Shown in pieces: positions 7,021 through 16,414 of a DNA stretch of 64,000 nt (position 1 is the stretch's first letter; each line of letters begins with the position of its first letter). The notes under the pieces were generated by a model that saw nothing but the letters and a program-made list of their open reading frames with translations, had not been told where the DNA came from and ran no database searches. Origin of the DNA: an uncultured Microbacteriaceae bacterium (GTDB lineage Bacteria > Actinomycetota > Actinomycetes > Actinomycetales > Microbacteriaceae); contig CALMSL010000062.1 of the NCBI GenBank assembly GCA_937872445.1, positions 1 through 64,000 on the forward strand. Reading direction: 5' to 3'. The position numbers and the translations under genes were made by a program.

Positions 7021-7466
7021 TGCCCCGTATTTCAGCGCACAGCGACGAGCGCGGGTCGATCCTGCCGCTCACGATTTTCTACGCGTTCCTCGCACTCGTC
7101 CTCGTCCTGCTCGTCGTCGCGGCGACGTCGCTGTACCTGGAACGCAAGCGCCTGTTCACGCTCGCCGATGGTGCCGCGCTCGTCGGAGCGGAAGCGTTCG
7201 AACTCGACGATGTGTCGCTGACCCCGGACGGTCCCCGCGCAACGCTGGACTCGGCGGATGTCGCTGCCGCAGCGGCCGGCTACCTCGCCACGGCGCCGCA
7301 CTCGGAGTTCGAAGCGCTCACGCTGGAGCGCGCGGAGACCGTGGACGGCCGCAGCGCGACGGTGGCGCTCTCCGCGTACTGGCGGCCGCCGCTCCTCACC
7401 GCGCTCGTGCCCGAGGGCATCCGCATCGAGGTCACCGCGATCGCCCGCAGTGTGTTCTCCCGCTGA
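7017..7466 (+). CDS. TadG-like secretion/pilus protein
   Basis: A 149-residue protein with the N-terminal pattern DERGSILPLTIFYAFLALVL, one hydrophobic helix, then YLERKRLFTLADGAALVGAEA, the Tad-G/flp-type segment in which a leader-tethered helix is followed by an alanine-rich stretch. The extracytoplasmic part is short. ATG 7017 overlaps the previous stop. The gene ends 3 bases before the convergent stop of the lysE-type gene, so the tad operon finishes here. The other tad genes (tadZ, tadA, tadB) are not in the window. Confidence 0.78.
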   Translation: MMPRISAHSDERGSILPLTIFYAFLALVLVLLVVAATSLYLERKRLFTLADGAALVGAEAFELDDVSLTPDGPRATLDSADVAAAAAGYLATAPHSEFEALTLERAETVDGRSATVALSAYWRPPLLTALVPEGIRIEVTAIARSVFSR

Positions 7467-7469
7467 TGC

Positions 7470-8114
7470 TCACGCCGGCGCGTCGTGGCCCACGAAGAGC
7501 ACCGCCGCTCCGACCCCGATCATGAGGACGCCGCCGGTCGCGCTGAGCGTGGAAATCCGTTTCGGGTTCTTTGCGAACCAGTCGCGGGCGGCACCGGCCG
7601 CGAGAGCCCATGCGCTGTCCGAGACGAGCGCCACGACCACGAACACCATGCCGAGCAGGAACAGCTGCAGCGGGATGTTCCCAGCACCGTGGTCGACGAA
7701 CAGCGGCAGGACGGCCGCCATGAACACGATCGACTTCGCGTTCGTGACACCGACCCCGAACCCTTCCCACACCGTGCGCCAGCCGCCGCGGCGCGCGGAC
7801 GGGGCGACAATCGCATCCGCTTTCTGGCGACGGTGACGGATCGCCTGGATGCCCAGGAATATCACGTACGCCGCACCCGCGAACTTCACGATCGTGAACA
7901 CGACAACCGATTGCTCCAGAACGGCACCCAGCCCGAACGCGACCGCGGTCGCGATGACGAAGGCACCGGAAACGTTTCCGATCACGCTGAGGAATCCGCC
8001 GATGCGCCCGAGCGCGAGAGATCGGCCAATCGTGAACAGGACGCTCGGCCCCGGGATCATGATGAGCGGGATGCAGGCCAGCCCGAACGCGAGCAGGTTG
8101 GCCACGGGAATCAT
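7470..8114 (-). CDS. LysE-family amino acid exporter
   Basis: A 214-residue inner-membrane exporter with about six hydrophobic segments. The opening LLAFGLACIPLIMIPGPSVLFT contains the PGP motif of the LysE/RhtB superfamily, followed by GRSLALGRIGGFLSVIGN and, in the second half, GFGVGVTNAKSIVFMAAVLP. These proteins export amino acids such as threonine, homoserine or lysine; the substrate here is unknown. The gene starts 8 bases after the stop of the MFS gene on the same strand, so they are probably co-transcribed. Confidence 0.9.
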   Translation of the reverse strand: MIPVANLLAFGLACIPLIMIPGPSVLFTIGRSLALGRIGGFLSVIGNVSGAFVIATAVAFGLGAVLEQSVVVFTIVKFAGAAYVIFLGIQAIRHRRQKADAIVAPSARRGGWRTVWEGFGVGVTNAKSIVFMAAVLPLFVDHGAGNIPLQLFLLGMVFVVVALVSDSAWALAAGAARDWFAKNPKRISTLSATGGVLMIGVGAAVLFVGHDAPA

Positions 8115-8122
8115 ACGAAATG

Positions 8123-9391
8123 CTAACGCGTGCGCGGAACGTATCGGGGCAGGTATCGCCACAGCACGGCGGCACCGACGAGCCCGATGACGCCCATCAC
8201 TCCGCCGGCGAACGGGAGCGAGACGAGCGCGGTGAGCGCGGAGAGTGCGAGCGGCGATGCAGCGCCTCCCACATCGGAGGTGAACCGGAACGCGCCGAGG
8301 AACGGCGCAGGGTTCTTCGGATCGGCGAGATCCGCCCCCAGTGTCATGAGCAACCCGCTGCCGAACCCGTTCGCAACCCCCAGCACCATCGTGATCGCGA
8401 TGAACCAGGTGACCGCGGCGGGCACGTCGTGCGTGAACGCGAGTGCGAGGTGGCCGAGTCCCAGCCCGATCATGGAGGGCAGTGCCGTCCACATCCGCCC
8501 CCAGCGGTCCATGATCTGGCCTGTCGTGTAGAACAGGGCGAAGTCGAGGCCGCCCGCAATCCCGATGATGAGCGCGGTGTTCGCGTCGGATACCCCGATG
8601 CTCACCGCCCACAGCGGCACGATCACCTGACGGCTCGCGCGAACGGCGCTGATGAGCGCCGCGCCGGTCCCGAGCCGGACCAACACCCCGCGGTTCTTCG
8701 CGATCGTGCCGAGCAGGCTTCGGGACTGCTTGTCCAGCAGCGCTTCCCCATCCGTCATGTCCGTGCCGTTGCGGCGTGAGCGGAACGTGACCTCGGGATC
8801 CTTCAGGAACACCAGAAGTGCTGCGGCCACGACGCAGCCGGTGACATGGACCCAGAATGCCGATTGCGTTGACCCGGTAAGGTGGATCACGGCGGCGGCC
8901 ATGAACGGCCCGATGAAGAAGCCGAGCCTGAAGCTCCCGCCGAGGGTGGAGAGAGCCCTGGCCCGGTACGCGAGCGGAACAAACGTGGTCATGAACGCCT
9001 GCCGGGCGAGGGCGAACACGGCCGTTGCCAGGCCGATGAGGAACACTGCCACGCCGAGCAGCCAGGCGCTCGTCGACAGCATCGCGAGCGTCAGCCCGGC
9101 AACCGACAGGACGCAGGCGTAGATCATGGCCGCACGTTCCCCGATCCGGCTGATCACCCAGCCGCTCGGGATGTCCCCGAAAAGCTGGCCAATCGTGAGC
9201 ATCGCCGTGACCAGACCGGCTATGGCCAGCTGCGCGCCGAGGTTGTGCGCCACGATCGGGATGATCGGGATGATGGCGCCTTCGCCGATCGAAAACGCGA
9301 GGGTCGGCAGGATGGCCGGGAGTGCAATCGACCGGAATCGGAAGGGGAGAGGTTCGACGGTCGGCATCGGGTTCGATGTTACCGCGGCCAC
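8123..9391 (-). CDS. MFS transporter, probable drug or metabolite efflux
   Basis: A 422-residue protein with about twelve transmembrane segments in two halves, and a central charged loop (KDPEVTFRSRRNGTDMTDG). The first-loop MFS motif appears as GDIPSGWVISRIGERAAM. It resembles the 12-TM DHA1-type exporters, but no substrate can be assigned. The start is uncertain: GTG 9391 and ATG 9367 are in frame and neither has a proper ribosome site; GTG 9391 would fit a leaderless transcript from the short divergent region shared with prfB. It heads an operon with the lysE-type gene. Confidence 0.88.
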   Translation of the reverse strand: MAAVTSNPMPTVEPLPFRFRSIALPAILPTLAFSIGEGAIIPIIPIVAHNLGAQLAIAGLVTAMLTIGQLFGDIPSGWVISRIGERAAMIYACVLSVAGLTLAMLSTSAWLLGVAVFLIGLATAVFALARQAFMTTFVPLAYRARALSTLGGSFRLGFFIGPFMAAAVIHLTGSTQSAFWVHVTGCVVAAALLVFLKDPEVTFRSRRNGTDMTDGEALLDKQSRSLLGTIAKNRGVLVRLGTGAALISAVRASRQVIVPLWAVSIGVSDANTALIIGIAGGLDFALFYTTGQIMDRWGRMWTALPSMIGLGLGHLALAFTHDVPAAVTWFIAITMVLGVANGFGSGLLMTLGADLADPKNPAPFLGAFRFTSDVGGAASPLALSALTALVSLPFAGGVMGVIGLVGAAVLWRYLPRYVPRTR

Positions 9392-9419
9392 TCCAGCGCG
9401 AAGGTAGTCTTAAGCGGAC

Positions 9420-10520
9420 ATGAATGAACTGGATATTTCCGAAGACCTTGCAGCGCTCCGCTCGACCTTCGCGGACATCCGGTCGGTGGTCGGGGTGGAG
9501 CGCCTCGAGGCGGAGATTGCGAGCCTGAGCGAACAGGCCGGAGCCCCGGACCTGTGGGACGACCCGGAGGCGGCGCAGAAAGTCACGAGCTCGCTGAGCC
9601 ACCGCCAGGCGGAGCTCGCGAAGATCACGAGCATCGAGCAGCGCCTCGACGACCTCGAAATCATGGTGCAGCTCGCGAACGAGGAATCCGATGAGGCGGC
9701 AGCGGCCGAGGTGCGCACCGAACTGTCGAGCATCCAGAAGCTGCTCGGCGAGCTTGAGGTGCAGACGCTCCTGAATGGGGAATGGGATGCCCTGCCTGCG
9801 GTCATCTCGATCCGCGCCGGCGCCGGCGGGATGGATGCCGCCGACTTCGCCGAAATGCTGCAGCGCATGTACTTGCGGTGGGCGGAGCAGCACGGCTACA
9901 CGACGCGAGTTCTGGACACGAGCTACGCGGAAGAGGCGGGCATCAAATCCACGACGATCGAGGTCGATGGGCCGTACGCGTTCGGCACGCTGAGCGTGGA
10001 GGCCGGAACGCACCGGCTCGTCCGGATGAGCCCGTTCAACTCCGCGGGCAAGCGCCAGACGAGTTTCGCCGCCGTGGAGGTGATCCCGCTCATTGAGGAG
10101 GCGGGGGAGATCGAAATCCCGGAGAGCGACATCCGCGTCGACGTGTTCCGTTCGAGCGGGCCCGGCGGGCAGTCGGTGAACACGACGGACTCCGCCGTGC
10201 GCATCACCCACCTCCCCACCGGCACGGTCGTGTCCATGCAGAACGAGAAAAGCCAGATCCAGAACCGGGCGGCCGCGCTGCGCGTGCTGCAGTCCCGCCT
10301 GCTCGTCCTGCAGCGCGAGCAGGAGGCTGCGACGAAGAAGGAACTTGCCGGCGTGATCACGGCAAGCTGGGGAGACCAGATGCGCAGCTACGTGCTCGCC
10401 CCCTATCAAATGGTGAAGGACCTGCGCACGGAGCATGAGGTGAACAACCCCTCTGCGGTGTTCGACGGCGACCTGGACGGCTTCATCTCCGCCGGCATCC
10501 GATGGCGCAAAAAGCAGTAG
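9420..10520 (+). CDS. prfB: Peptide chain release factor 2
   Basis: A 366-residue class I release factor that ends translation at UGA and UAA codons. The RF2 recognition tripeptide SPF is visible in [15 protein letters not shown], and the peptidyl-tRNA hydrolysis motif is in [14 protein letters not shown]. The reading frame is continuous from ATG 9420, so the programmed +1 frameshift used by many bacterial prfB genes is absent. The gene is followed by a structured intergenic region and then ftsE, the usual actinobacterial order prfB-ftsE-ftsX-smpB. Confidence 0.97.
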   Translation: MNELDISEDLAALRSTFADIRSVVGVERLEAEIASLSEQAGAPDLWDDPEAAQKVTSSLSHRQAELAKITSIEQRLDDLEIMVQLANEESDEAAAAEVRTELSSIQKLLGELEVQTLLNGEWDALPAVISIRAGAGGMDAADFAEMLQRMYLRWAEQHGYTTRVLDTSYAEEAGIKSTTIEVDGPYAFGTLSVEAGTHRLVRMSPFNSAGKRQTSFAAVEVIPLIEEAGEIEIPESDIRVDVFRSSGPGGQSVNTTDSAVRITHLPTGTVVSMQNEKSQIQNRAAALRVLQSRLLVLQREQEAATKKELAGVITASWGDQMRSYVLAPYQMVKDLRTEHEVNNPSAVFDGDLDGFISAGIRWRKKQ

Positions 10521-10527
10521 AGCCTGC

Positions 10528-10605
10528 GGTCGGGAGGGTTGGCCGGTTCCAACGCTCTGGCGGTAAACGGAGCCGCCGCGTCGAAACTCGCCAACCCGCC
10601 CGACC
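10528..10605 (+). terminator. Long inverted repeat between prfB and ftsE
   Basis: The 16-base arm at 10528-10543 pairs with 10590-10605 at 15 of 16 positions. Inside the 46-base loop a second small stem forms (GGCGG with CCGCC). No T-run follows. It probably terminates prfB transcription, though the branched shape also allows a structured leader ahead of ftsE. Confidence 0.55.
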
Positions 10606-10672
10606 GACTCCCGGCACTGCCCGGTGAGTCGCTACGCCGCATCCGCGGGGCGATGCCTAGGCTCATAGGGTC

Positions 10673-11419
10673 ATGATTCGTTTCGACCAGGTCTCCAAGC
10701 TTTACGCTGGCAACACGCGTCCCGCCCTGAACTCGGTTTCCCTCGAGATTCTGCGCGGGGAGTTCGTGTTCCTCGTGGGTGCTTCGGGTAGCGGAAAATC
10801 CAGTTTCCTGCGGCTCGTGCTCAAGGAGGAGAACCCGTCGTCGGGCCAGATCCACGTGCTGGGTCAGAATCTCGGCAAACTCACGAGCCGCAAGGTTCCC
10901 TACTTTCGGCGCAACATCGGCGTCGTGTTCCAGGATTTCCGGCTGCTCCCGCAGAAAAACGTGTTCGACAACGTCGCGTTTTCGCTTCAGGTGATCGGAA
11001 AGTCGAAGGGCTTCATCCAGGAGGCGGTCCCGGATGTGCTGAAAATGGTGGGCCTGGCCGGCAAGTCGGGCAGGTTGCCGCACGAACTCTCCGGCGGCGA
11101 ACAGCAGAGGGTTGCGATCGCCCGCGCGATTGTGAACAAGCCCTCCATCCTGCTCGCGGACGAGCCCACCGGGAACCTCGATCCGGCCACGAGTGCCGGC
11201 ATCATGACGCTCCTGGATCGCATCAGCGGCAGCGGAACGACCGTGGTCATGGCCACGCACGACGCCGGCATCGTCGACACCATGAAACGACGGGTGATCG
11301 AGCTCGTGAGCGGCCAGGTCGTGCGGGATGAACGGAAGGGCGGGTACCAGACGCACGCCGTGCCGATCCAGCGTCAGGAACCGCCGCCCGCCGGGGTTGG
11401 ATTGGGGTCGAGGCTGTGA
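10673..11419 (+). CDS. ftsE: Cell division ATP-binding protein FtsE
   Basis: A 248-residue ABC ATPase that, with FtsX, activates peptidoglycan hydrolases at the septum from the cytoplasmic side. Walker A is GASGSGKSS (36-44), the Q-loop lies in FQDFRLLPQ, the signature is LSGGEQQ (139-145), and Walker B is ILLADEPTG (159-167). A polar C-terminal tail of about 25 residues (YQTHAVPIQ...) extends past the usual FtsE end. The last codon overlaps the GTG of ftsX (GTGA), giving translational coupling. Confidence 0.97.
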   Translation: MIRFDQVSKLYAGNTRPALNSVSLEILRGEFVFLVGASGSGKSSFLRLVLKEENPSSGQIHVLGQNLGKLTSRKVPYFRRNIGVVFQDFRLLPQKNVFDNVAFSLQVIGKSKGFIQEAVPDVLKMVGLAGKSGRLPHELSGGEQQRVAIARAIVNKPSILLADEPTGNLDPATSAGIMTLLDRISGSGTTVVMATHDAGIVDTMKRRVIELVSGQVVRDERKGGYQTHAVPIQRQEPPPAGVGLGSRL

Positions 11420-12330
11420 GGCTGGGGCTGATTCTTTCCGAGGTGGGGCACGGTCTGCGGCGAAACGTGTCGATGGTGGTGTCCATCGTTCTGGTCACCT
11501 TCATTTCGCTCACCTTCGTCGGGGCGGCAATACTGCTCCAGCAGCAGATCAACCAAATGAAGGGGTATTGGTACGACCGCGCGCAGGTCGCCGTCTACCT
11601 CTGCACCCAGTATGACGTGGGCGGAAATTGCAATTCGGTGGAGGCGACCGCCCAGCAAAAGGCCAACATCGAGCAGGTGCTGAAGTCCGCGGTGCTCGCT
11701 CCGCTCATCCAGCACTACGACTTTGAGGACCACCAGGCGGCATTCACCCGGTACCAGAAGCAGTTCGCCGGCTCGGAGGGGACCTCCTTCGTGACGCCCG
11801 ACTTTCTCCCCGAGACGTTCTGGGTGAACCTGAAGGATCCGTCGCAGTCGGATGCCGTGGTGGAGCGGATGTCGGGGGTTCCCGGGGTCGAGGATGTGGT
11901 CGACCAGCGCAAATACCTGCAACCCATCTTCGACGCGCTCAATGCCGCGAGCATTACCGCGGTCGGTATTGCCGGCTTGATGCTGGTTGCCGCGGTGCTG
12001 CTCATTGCGACGACGATCCGACTGAGCGCGTTCAGTCGCAGGCGGGAGCTGGGGATCATGCGCCTGGTTGGCGCATCCAACCGCTTCATTCAGACACCGT
12101 TTGTGCTGGAGGGCGTGGTTGCGGCCCTCATCGGGTCTGTTCTTGCGAGCGGGGCAATCGTCGCCGTCGTGAAGTTCTTCGTGCAGGGGTACCTGAACGC
12201 GAAACCTTCGTCCACGCCGTTCGTCGATTTGGGCGACGCGTTCATCGTCGTGCCGATCCTGATCGTGGGCGGTGCGGGCCTCGCCGCGATTTCGGCCGCC
12301 GTTGCCATCCGCCGCTACCTGAAGGTCTAG
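11416..12330 (+). CDS. ftsX: Cell division permease-like protein FtsX
   Basis: A 304-residue partner of FtsE. Topology is typical: a short cytoplasmic N-terminus, a first transmembrane helix (about 20-43), an extracellular domain to about residue 175 that carries Cys residues ([12 protein letters not shown]), then three more helices around 177-199, 228-250 and 273-295. The motif [19 protein letters not shown] between helices 2 and 3 is characteristic of the FtsX/MacB permease fold. It transmits ATP hydrolysis by FtsE to an extracellular hydrolase. Confidence 0.96.
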   Translation: MRLGLILSEVGHGLRRNVSMVVSIVLVTFISLTFVGAAILLQQQINQMKGYWYDRAQVAVYLCTQYDVGGNCNSVEATAQQKANIEQVLKSAVLAPLIQHYDFEDHQAAFTRYQKQFAGSEGTSFVTPDFLPETFWVNLKDPSQSDAVVERMSGVPGVEDVVDQRKYLQPIFDALNAASITAVGIAGLMLVAAVLLIATTIRLSAFSRRRELGIMRLVGASNRFIQTPFVLEGVVAALIGSVLASGAIVAVVKFFVQGYLNAKPSSTPFVDLGDAFIVVPILIVGGAGLAAISAAVAIRRYLKV

Positions 12331-12422
12331 ATCGTTACAACGGCCTCGGCTCGCGCTACAATGGACGGCTGCCTGCGCGCCGTGCGCGGCATCATCCGCT
12401 GTCATCATTCAGGAGTTGCACC

Positions 12423-12899
12423 GTGCCCAGGGAACGTGGCGAGAAAGTAGTCGCCACCAATCGCAAAGCGCGGCACGACTATGCCATCGAGGACACCTAT
12501 GAGGCGGGTCTCGTTCTGACCGGCTCCGAGGTGAAGTCGCTGCGCGAGGGTCGCGCCTCGCTCGTCGACGGTTATGCGTTCATCGACGGCGGTGAGGCGT
12601 GGCTGGATGCCGTGCACATTCCGGAGTATGTCGGCGGCACGTGGAACAACCATGCGCCGCGTCGCAAGCGAAAACTGCTCATGCACAAGGCGCAGATCCT
12701 GAAGATCCACAGCAAGGTGAAGGAGGGCGGATACACGCTCGTTCCGCTGCGCCTGTACTTCAGCGACGGACGGGCGAAGGTGGAGATCGCGGTGGCGAAG
12801 GGCAAGCGCGAATACGACAAGCGGCAGACGCTGCGGGAACGCCAGGACGCGCGCGAAGCGCAGCGTGCCATGTCCGCGCGCAAGAACCTCGGCGAGTAG
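12423..12899 (+). CDS. smpB: SsrA-binding protein SmpB
   Basis: A 158-residue RNA-binding protein that brings tmRNA to stalled ribosomes. The OB-fold core is visible ([20 protein letters not shown], then [20 protein letters not shown]) with the basic C-terminal tail [20 protein letters not shown] that enters the mRNA channel. GTG 12423 has AGGAG (12411-12415) upstream. Its RNA partner, tmRNA, lies only about 1.7 kb downstream, as in many actinobacteria. Confidence 0.97.
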   Translation: MPRERGEKVVATNRKARHDYAIEDTYEAGLVLTGSEVKSLREGRASLVDGYAFIDGGEAWLDAVHIPEYVGGTWNNHAPRRKRKLLMHKAQILKIHSKVKEGGYTLVPLRLYFSDGRAKVEIAVAKGKREYDKRQTLRERQDAREAQRAMSARKNLGE

Positions 12900-12911
12900 T
12901 CCGTTAGCGGC

Positions 12912-12940
12912 TGAGGGGCCGACCGCCGGCCGACCCCTCA
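12912..12940. terminator. Bidirectional stem-loop between smpB and the aldehyde dehydrogenase gene
   Basis: TGAGGGG (12912-12918) pairs with CCCCTCA (12934-12940), extended inward by a few more pairs around a GC-rich loop. It lies in the 54-base gap between two convergent genes and can serve both. Confidence 0.65.
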
Positions 12941-12953
12941 AGGCAGATTCGGT

Positions 12954-14318
12954 TCAGTAGCGGATGAGCTTCTTGTTCACGAACTCGGCTGCACCGTACT
13001 TGCCCATTTCGCGGCCGATGCCGCTGCGCTTCACGCCGCCGAACGGCAGCTCCGGGCTGTCCGCGAGCACAACGTTGATGTAGACCATGCCGGCCTCGAT
13101 CTGGTCGGCGACGCGCATGGCCTGCTCGTGGTCGGTGGTGAACACGTAGGAGCCGAGGCCGAACGGGGTGGCGTTGGCGACCTTCACGGCTTCTTCTTCG
13201 CTCGACACCTTGTAGATGGACGCCACGGGGCCAAAGAACTCTTCGTGGAACGCATCGCTGTCCGGCGAAATCTCGGTGAGCACGGTTGTCGGGAAGAATG
13301 CGCCGTCACGCTCGCCGGCGGTGACGACCGTCGCGCCCTGCGCCTGGGCCTTCTTCACCTGGGCTTCGAGTCCTTCAGCGGCCCCGAGTGAGGAGAGCGG
13401 GCCGAGGTCCGCGCCGTCCTTCGTGGGGTCTGAGGGCTTCGCGGCGAGCATTTTCGCGGTGAGCTTCTCGCGGAACTCGTCGTAGATGTCGTCCATGACG
13501 ATGAACCGCTTCGCCGCGTTGCAGGACTGCCCGCTGTTGTCGAGTCGAGCGCCGTATGCGGACTCGACGGCGTAATCCATGTCATCCGTGCTGAGCAGGA
13601 TGAACGGGTCGGAACCGCCCAGCTCGAGCACGACCTTTTTGAGGTGCCTGCCGGCAACCTCGGCGACGGCAGAGCCTGCGGCTTCGGAGCCGGTGAGGGA
13701 GACGCCCTGCACGCGCGGGTCGGCGATCACATCGGCGACCTGCTTGGAGCTCGCGTAAATGTTCGTGTACACGCCTTCGACGGCCCCGGCGTCGTGGAAG
13801 ATCTGCTGGATGGCCGCAGACGATTCCGGGCACTGCGAGGCGTGCTTCAGGATGATCGTGTTGCCGATCACCACGTTCGGGCCGGCGAACCGGGCAACCT
13901 GGTAGTACGGGAAGTTCCACGGCATGACGCCGATGAGTACGCCGAGGGGGCTCGTGCGCATGACCGCCGTAGCGTTCTCCGCGATGAGGTCGATCGGCTC
14001 ATCCGCGAGAAGCTCGTGGGCGTTGTCGGCGTAGTACCGGTAGATGTCGGCCGCGAAGTCGACTTCGCCGAGGCACTGGTCGATGGGCTTGCCCATTTCG
14101 CGCACGATGATCGCGGCAAGTTCGTCGCGGCGCTCCGTGTGAAGGTCGGCAACCTTGCGGATGAGCGCGGCCCTCTCGTCGATCGATGCGGTGCGGGACC
14201 AGGTGCGGTAGGCGTTCTCGGCGGAAGCGATGACTTTCTGCAGGTCGGCGTCCGAGATCTGGTCATAGGTCTTGACGGTCTCGCCGGTGGCGGGGTTGGT
14301 GACGGCGTAATGGCTCAC
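12954..14318 (-). CDS. NAD(P)-dependent succinate-semialdehyde dehydrogenase family protein
   Basis: A 454-residue aldehyde dehydrogenase. The NAD-binding PWNFP segment (133-137), the general base Glu232 in LELGGSDPF, and the catalytic Cys266 in GQSCNAAKR are all in place. The opening YAVTNPATGETVKTYDQ and the overall length fit the GabD/YneI-type succinate-semialdehyde dehydrogenase group, which oxidises succinate semialdehyde to succinate; exact substrate is inferred. GTG 14318 was chosen because AAAGGAG precedes it, although the frame extends to 14363. It stands alone on the minus strand, facing smpB across a terminator. Confidence 0.88.
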   Translation of the reverse strand: MSHYAVTNPATGETVKTYDQISDADLQKVIASAENAYRTWSRTASIDERAALIRKVADLHTERRDELAAIIVREMGKPIDQCLGEVDFAADIYRYYADNAHELLADEPIDLIAENATAVMRTSPLGVLIGVMPWNFPYYQVARFAGPNVVIGNTIILKHASQCPESSAAIQQIFHDAGAVEGVYTNIYASSKQVADVIADPRVQGVSLTGSEAAGSAVAEVAGRHLKKVVLELGGSDPFILLSTDDMDYAVESAYGARLDNSGQSCNAAKRFIVMDDIYDEFREKLTAKMLAAKPSDPTKDGADLGPLSSLGAAEGLEAQVKKAQAQGATVVTAGERDGAFFPTTVLTEISPDSDAFHEEFFGPVASIYKVSSEEEAVKVANATPFGLGSYVFTTDHEQAMRVADQIEAGMVYINVVLADSPELPFGGVKRSGIGREMGKYGAAEFVNKKLIRY

Positions 14319-14554
14319 GAGCCATCTCCTTTCGGGGGTCCCGGCAGCGTTGCGGGAACACATTGGTGAATCGCGTTACATATACCTAATCATGTCCGGA
14401 GGGGTCGTGGAGACGCGAATTCCGGCTCCGTTCCGCTTCCGCGCCGAGGGTGGCGGCTTTCGTCAACTCCGCGTAGAATGGAAGGCTGCCCACGCCATTG
14501 GATGGGCGGTTTGACAACTCCACAGCGCGCGACAGTGGCCAGCTTTTTCAGCTC

Positions 14555-14930
14555 GGGGATGATCGGTTTCGACATTGCCTGCGAGACTGTGAGAAGCGGG
14601 TCGAGGATGCAGGGTTATCTCGTTAACGATCCCCGCAAAAAACAAGTGCCAATGCAAAGCGCACTGACTTCGCCCTCGCTGCCTAAGCGAGCGCACTAAA
14701 GAAGTCCGTCAGGCCGGGAATGCTCTCTACCCGGATTTCTGGCGTCATCCAGAGAGATTGCTGCGGTGTTACGTCTTAGGGCGCCGCGGGACTTGCACTA
14801 GGACTGGGCTCGTCGGATTAGGTGCCAGTGGCAAATTCCGGAGCCGAGCAGAACGCTAGTACTGGCTACACCCGTAGAAGGCACATGACCACAGCAGTGG
14901 ACGGGGGTTCAATTCCCCCCATCTCCACCA
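14555..14930 (+). ncRNA. ssrA: Transfer-messenger RNA (tmRNA)
   Basis: The RNA has alanyl-tRNA-like ends: GGGGATG (14555-14561) pairs with CATCTCC before the 3' CCA ending at 14930, and the T-arm GGGGGTTCAATTCCCCC (14903-14919) is intact. The tag reading frame runs 14648-14686 and encodes ANAKRTDFALAA followed by TAA, ending in the LAA signal recognised by proteases. The resume codon is GCC at 14648. A TAGAAT at 14474-14479 could be the -10 element, with a leader removed by RNase P. Together with SmpB it rescues stalled ribosomes. Although ssrA is a common integration site, no integrase or duplicated 3' end lies next to it here. Confidence 0.97.
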
Positions 14931-14999
14931 CAGGAAAGTTGGGTCACTGTCGCGCGCTGTCGAGATTCCCTTGTCGCACGTTCGTGCCAGAATTCCGCC

Positions 15000-15374
15000 A
15001 TGAACACTGCGCACACTTTCGTTGAGCGGTATCTGGCCGCCTGGACGTCGAATAGCCGTGAGGACATTGCCCGGGCGTTCACCGATGACGTCGTGTACAA
15101 GGGCTTACCCACGGATCCGGATCCCGCGATCGGGCTCGAGCAGCTGGTCGCGAAGTGGACGTCGTGGGCGGACAAGCCCGGTACCTGGTCATTCGAGTAC
15201 AGCGTGTTCCTCGAGGATGATCAGGGTGCGGTCATCCAGGCTGTCACCACCTACCCGGTCGGGGAGAAGTCCGGCGTGTACGACAACGTGTGGCTGCTCC
15301 GATTCGGGCCCGACGGTCGCGTGTCCGAGTTCACGGACTATTGGGTGCAGCGGCCTGAGGCGAAAAAACCTTAG
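15000..15374 (+). CDS. SnoaL/NTF2-like fold protein
   Basis: A 124-residue protein with the cone-shaped NTF2-like pattern: an N-terminal helix (FVERYLAAWTSNSREDIARAF), the DDVVYKGLP strand, and a C-terminal sheet ending LLRFGPDGRVSEFTDYWVQ. Such proteins are small enzymes or ligand-binding proteins, and no catalytic role can be given. ATG 15000 lacks a clear ribosome site and may be leaderless. It converges on the small gene at 15386. Confidence 0.8.
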   Translation: MNTAHTFVERYLAAWTSNSREDIARAFTDDVVYKGLPTDPDPAIGLEQLVAKWTSWADKPGTWSFEYSVFLEDDQGAVIQAVTTYPVGEKSGVYDNVWLLRFGPDGRVSEFTDYWVQRPEAKKP

Positions 15375-15385
15375 GGTGCTTCCCG

Positions 15386-15613
15386 CTACTTCCAGTAGTC
15401 GTTCGCGGCGGCCACCGTCTGGAAGTTGATGGCAATCACCTGGGAGCTGGCGATGAGCGAATCCGCATTTTCCGCGTATTCGGGACGCAGCTTGTCGCGC
15501 ATTTCAGCGGACGGCTGGGTCACTTTCACGCCGATCCTGGACATCTTCACCGCGAGGTTGAAGCCATCCTCAGGGGTCGTAGTTTTCAGGGTGGGCAGCC
15601 AGGAATCGGCCAT
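15386..15613 (-). CDS. Small uncharacterised protein (75 aa)
   Basis: Not a family I recognise. The protein is soluble and mixed alpha/beta in appearance: an N-terminal WLPTLKTTTPEDGFNLAV, a central helix with EMRDKLRPEYAENADSL and a C-terminal hydrophobic stretch (VIAINFQTVAAAN). Support for a real gene is the strong ribosome site GAGGAG just upstream of ATG 15613 and the clean fit between neighbouring genes. No partner is evident. Confidence 0.65.
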   Translation of the reverse strand: MADSWLPTLKTTTPEDGFNLAVKMSRIGVKVTQPSAEMRDKLRPEYAENADSLIASSQVIAINFQTVAAANDYWK

Positions 15614-15676
15614 CGTCTTCTCCTCACGTGGGATTCGGTCACGACCAACGCTACCTCCCGCCGACCGGCCGCGCTC

Positions 15677-16414
15677 TCAGGTCTCGATGGCGTTGCCAGT
15701 GTCCTGCAGGTGCTGGCGCAACGTCATCGACGGGTCGGCCTCCTGTTTCCGTCGGTACTCGGTGAAGTTAAGTTGTGTGCGGAGGTCGGTACCGGCCCGC
15801 ATCCGATCGGCCTGCGCGGTTTCGGTGGCGAAGATGTCGGCCGCGAGTTCGAAGAGCTCGCCACGCCGCTCCAGGCCCACCACGAGCACCCCGTCATCGT
15901 CGGCGACGATATGGTCGGCCTCGGTGACGGCCGCACCGTCCAGGAACGCGGTCGGCATCCGCCGCCCGGCCGGCGGGACCCGCCGCGGACCGTAAGGGTA
16001 GGCGCCGAGGCTGAACACCGGGAGGCCGATCTGCCGAAGTTGAGCAGTATCGCGGTGGAGCCCCCAAATGACGAGCGCAGACATCCCGGCGAGCTTCGCT
16101 TCGAGCGCGATGAGGTCGCCGATGCAGGCCTCATCCATACGCCCGCCGTTGTCCACGACGACGACGGCGCCGGCGGGGGAGTCGTCGATCGTCTCCAGGA
16201 TGACATCCACGCTTCCCAGGTGGGTGACAGGCATCGCCTGACCGGAAATCAGGATGCCGGGAACCAGGGGTCGAATCGAAGCGGGCGCGGCATGCACGGG
16301 AAGCCCGAGGCGCACGGCCGCGTCGGCGACCGCCGCGGTGGGAAGCGGCGGGGGCGAGAAAAGCGCAGCGGACTGCTCAGCGGACTGCTCAGCGGACTGC
16401 TCAGAGGGCGTCAT
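15677..16414 (-). CDS. RraA-like family protein
   Basis: A 245-residue protein of the RraA/HMG-aldolase-like superfamily, whose members are class II pyruvate aldolases, oxaloacetate decarboxylases or RNase E inhibitors. Recognisable parts are PGILISGQAMPVTHLGS, VVVDNGGRMDEACIGDL and IWGLHRDTAQLRQIGLPVF, the last holding the Arg-Asp pair that binds substrate and metal. A C-terminal extension of ~45 residues (RTQLNFTEYRRKQEADP...) exceeds the usual length, as in some actinobacterial members. The first residues contain three EQSA repeats from a 12-bp tandem repeat. Activity cannot be assigned more closely. Confidence 0.82.
   Translation of the reverse strand: MTPSEQSAEQSAEQSAALFSPPPLPTAAVADAAVRLGLPVHAAPASIRPLVPGILISGQAMPVTHLGSVDVILETIDDSPAGAVVVVDNGGRMDEACIGDLIALEAKLAGMSALVIWGLHRDTAQLRQIGLPVFSLGAYPYGPRRVPPAGRRMPTAFLDGAAVTEADHIVADDDGVLVVGLERRGELFELAADIFATETAQADRMRAGTDLRTQLNFTEYRRKQEADPSMTLRQHLQDTGNAIET
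16369..16404 (-). repeat. 12-bp tandem repeat, three copies, in RraA-like N-terminus
   Basis: CGGACTGCTCAG is repeated exactly three times (16369-16380, 16381-16392, 16393-16404). On the minus strand it encodes EQSA-type units near the N-terminus, so copy-number change would keep frame. Confidence 0.9.

Noticed and set aside
9420..9500. Programmed frameshift in prfB
   Set aside because: The frame is uninterrupted from ATG 9420 with no early UGA, so none is needed.
7470..10436. A 988-residue minus-strand open frame running through the MFS gene and prfB
   Set aside because: Only the last ~214 residues (the LysE-type protein) look real; the rest is the high-GC shadow of prfB and the MFS gene.
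14555..15000. Mobile element integrated at ssrA
   Set aside because: ssrA is a common target, but no integrase, duplicated 3' end or foreign gene follows it.
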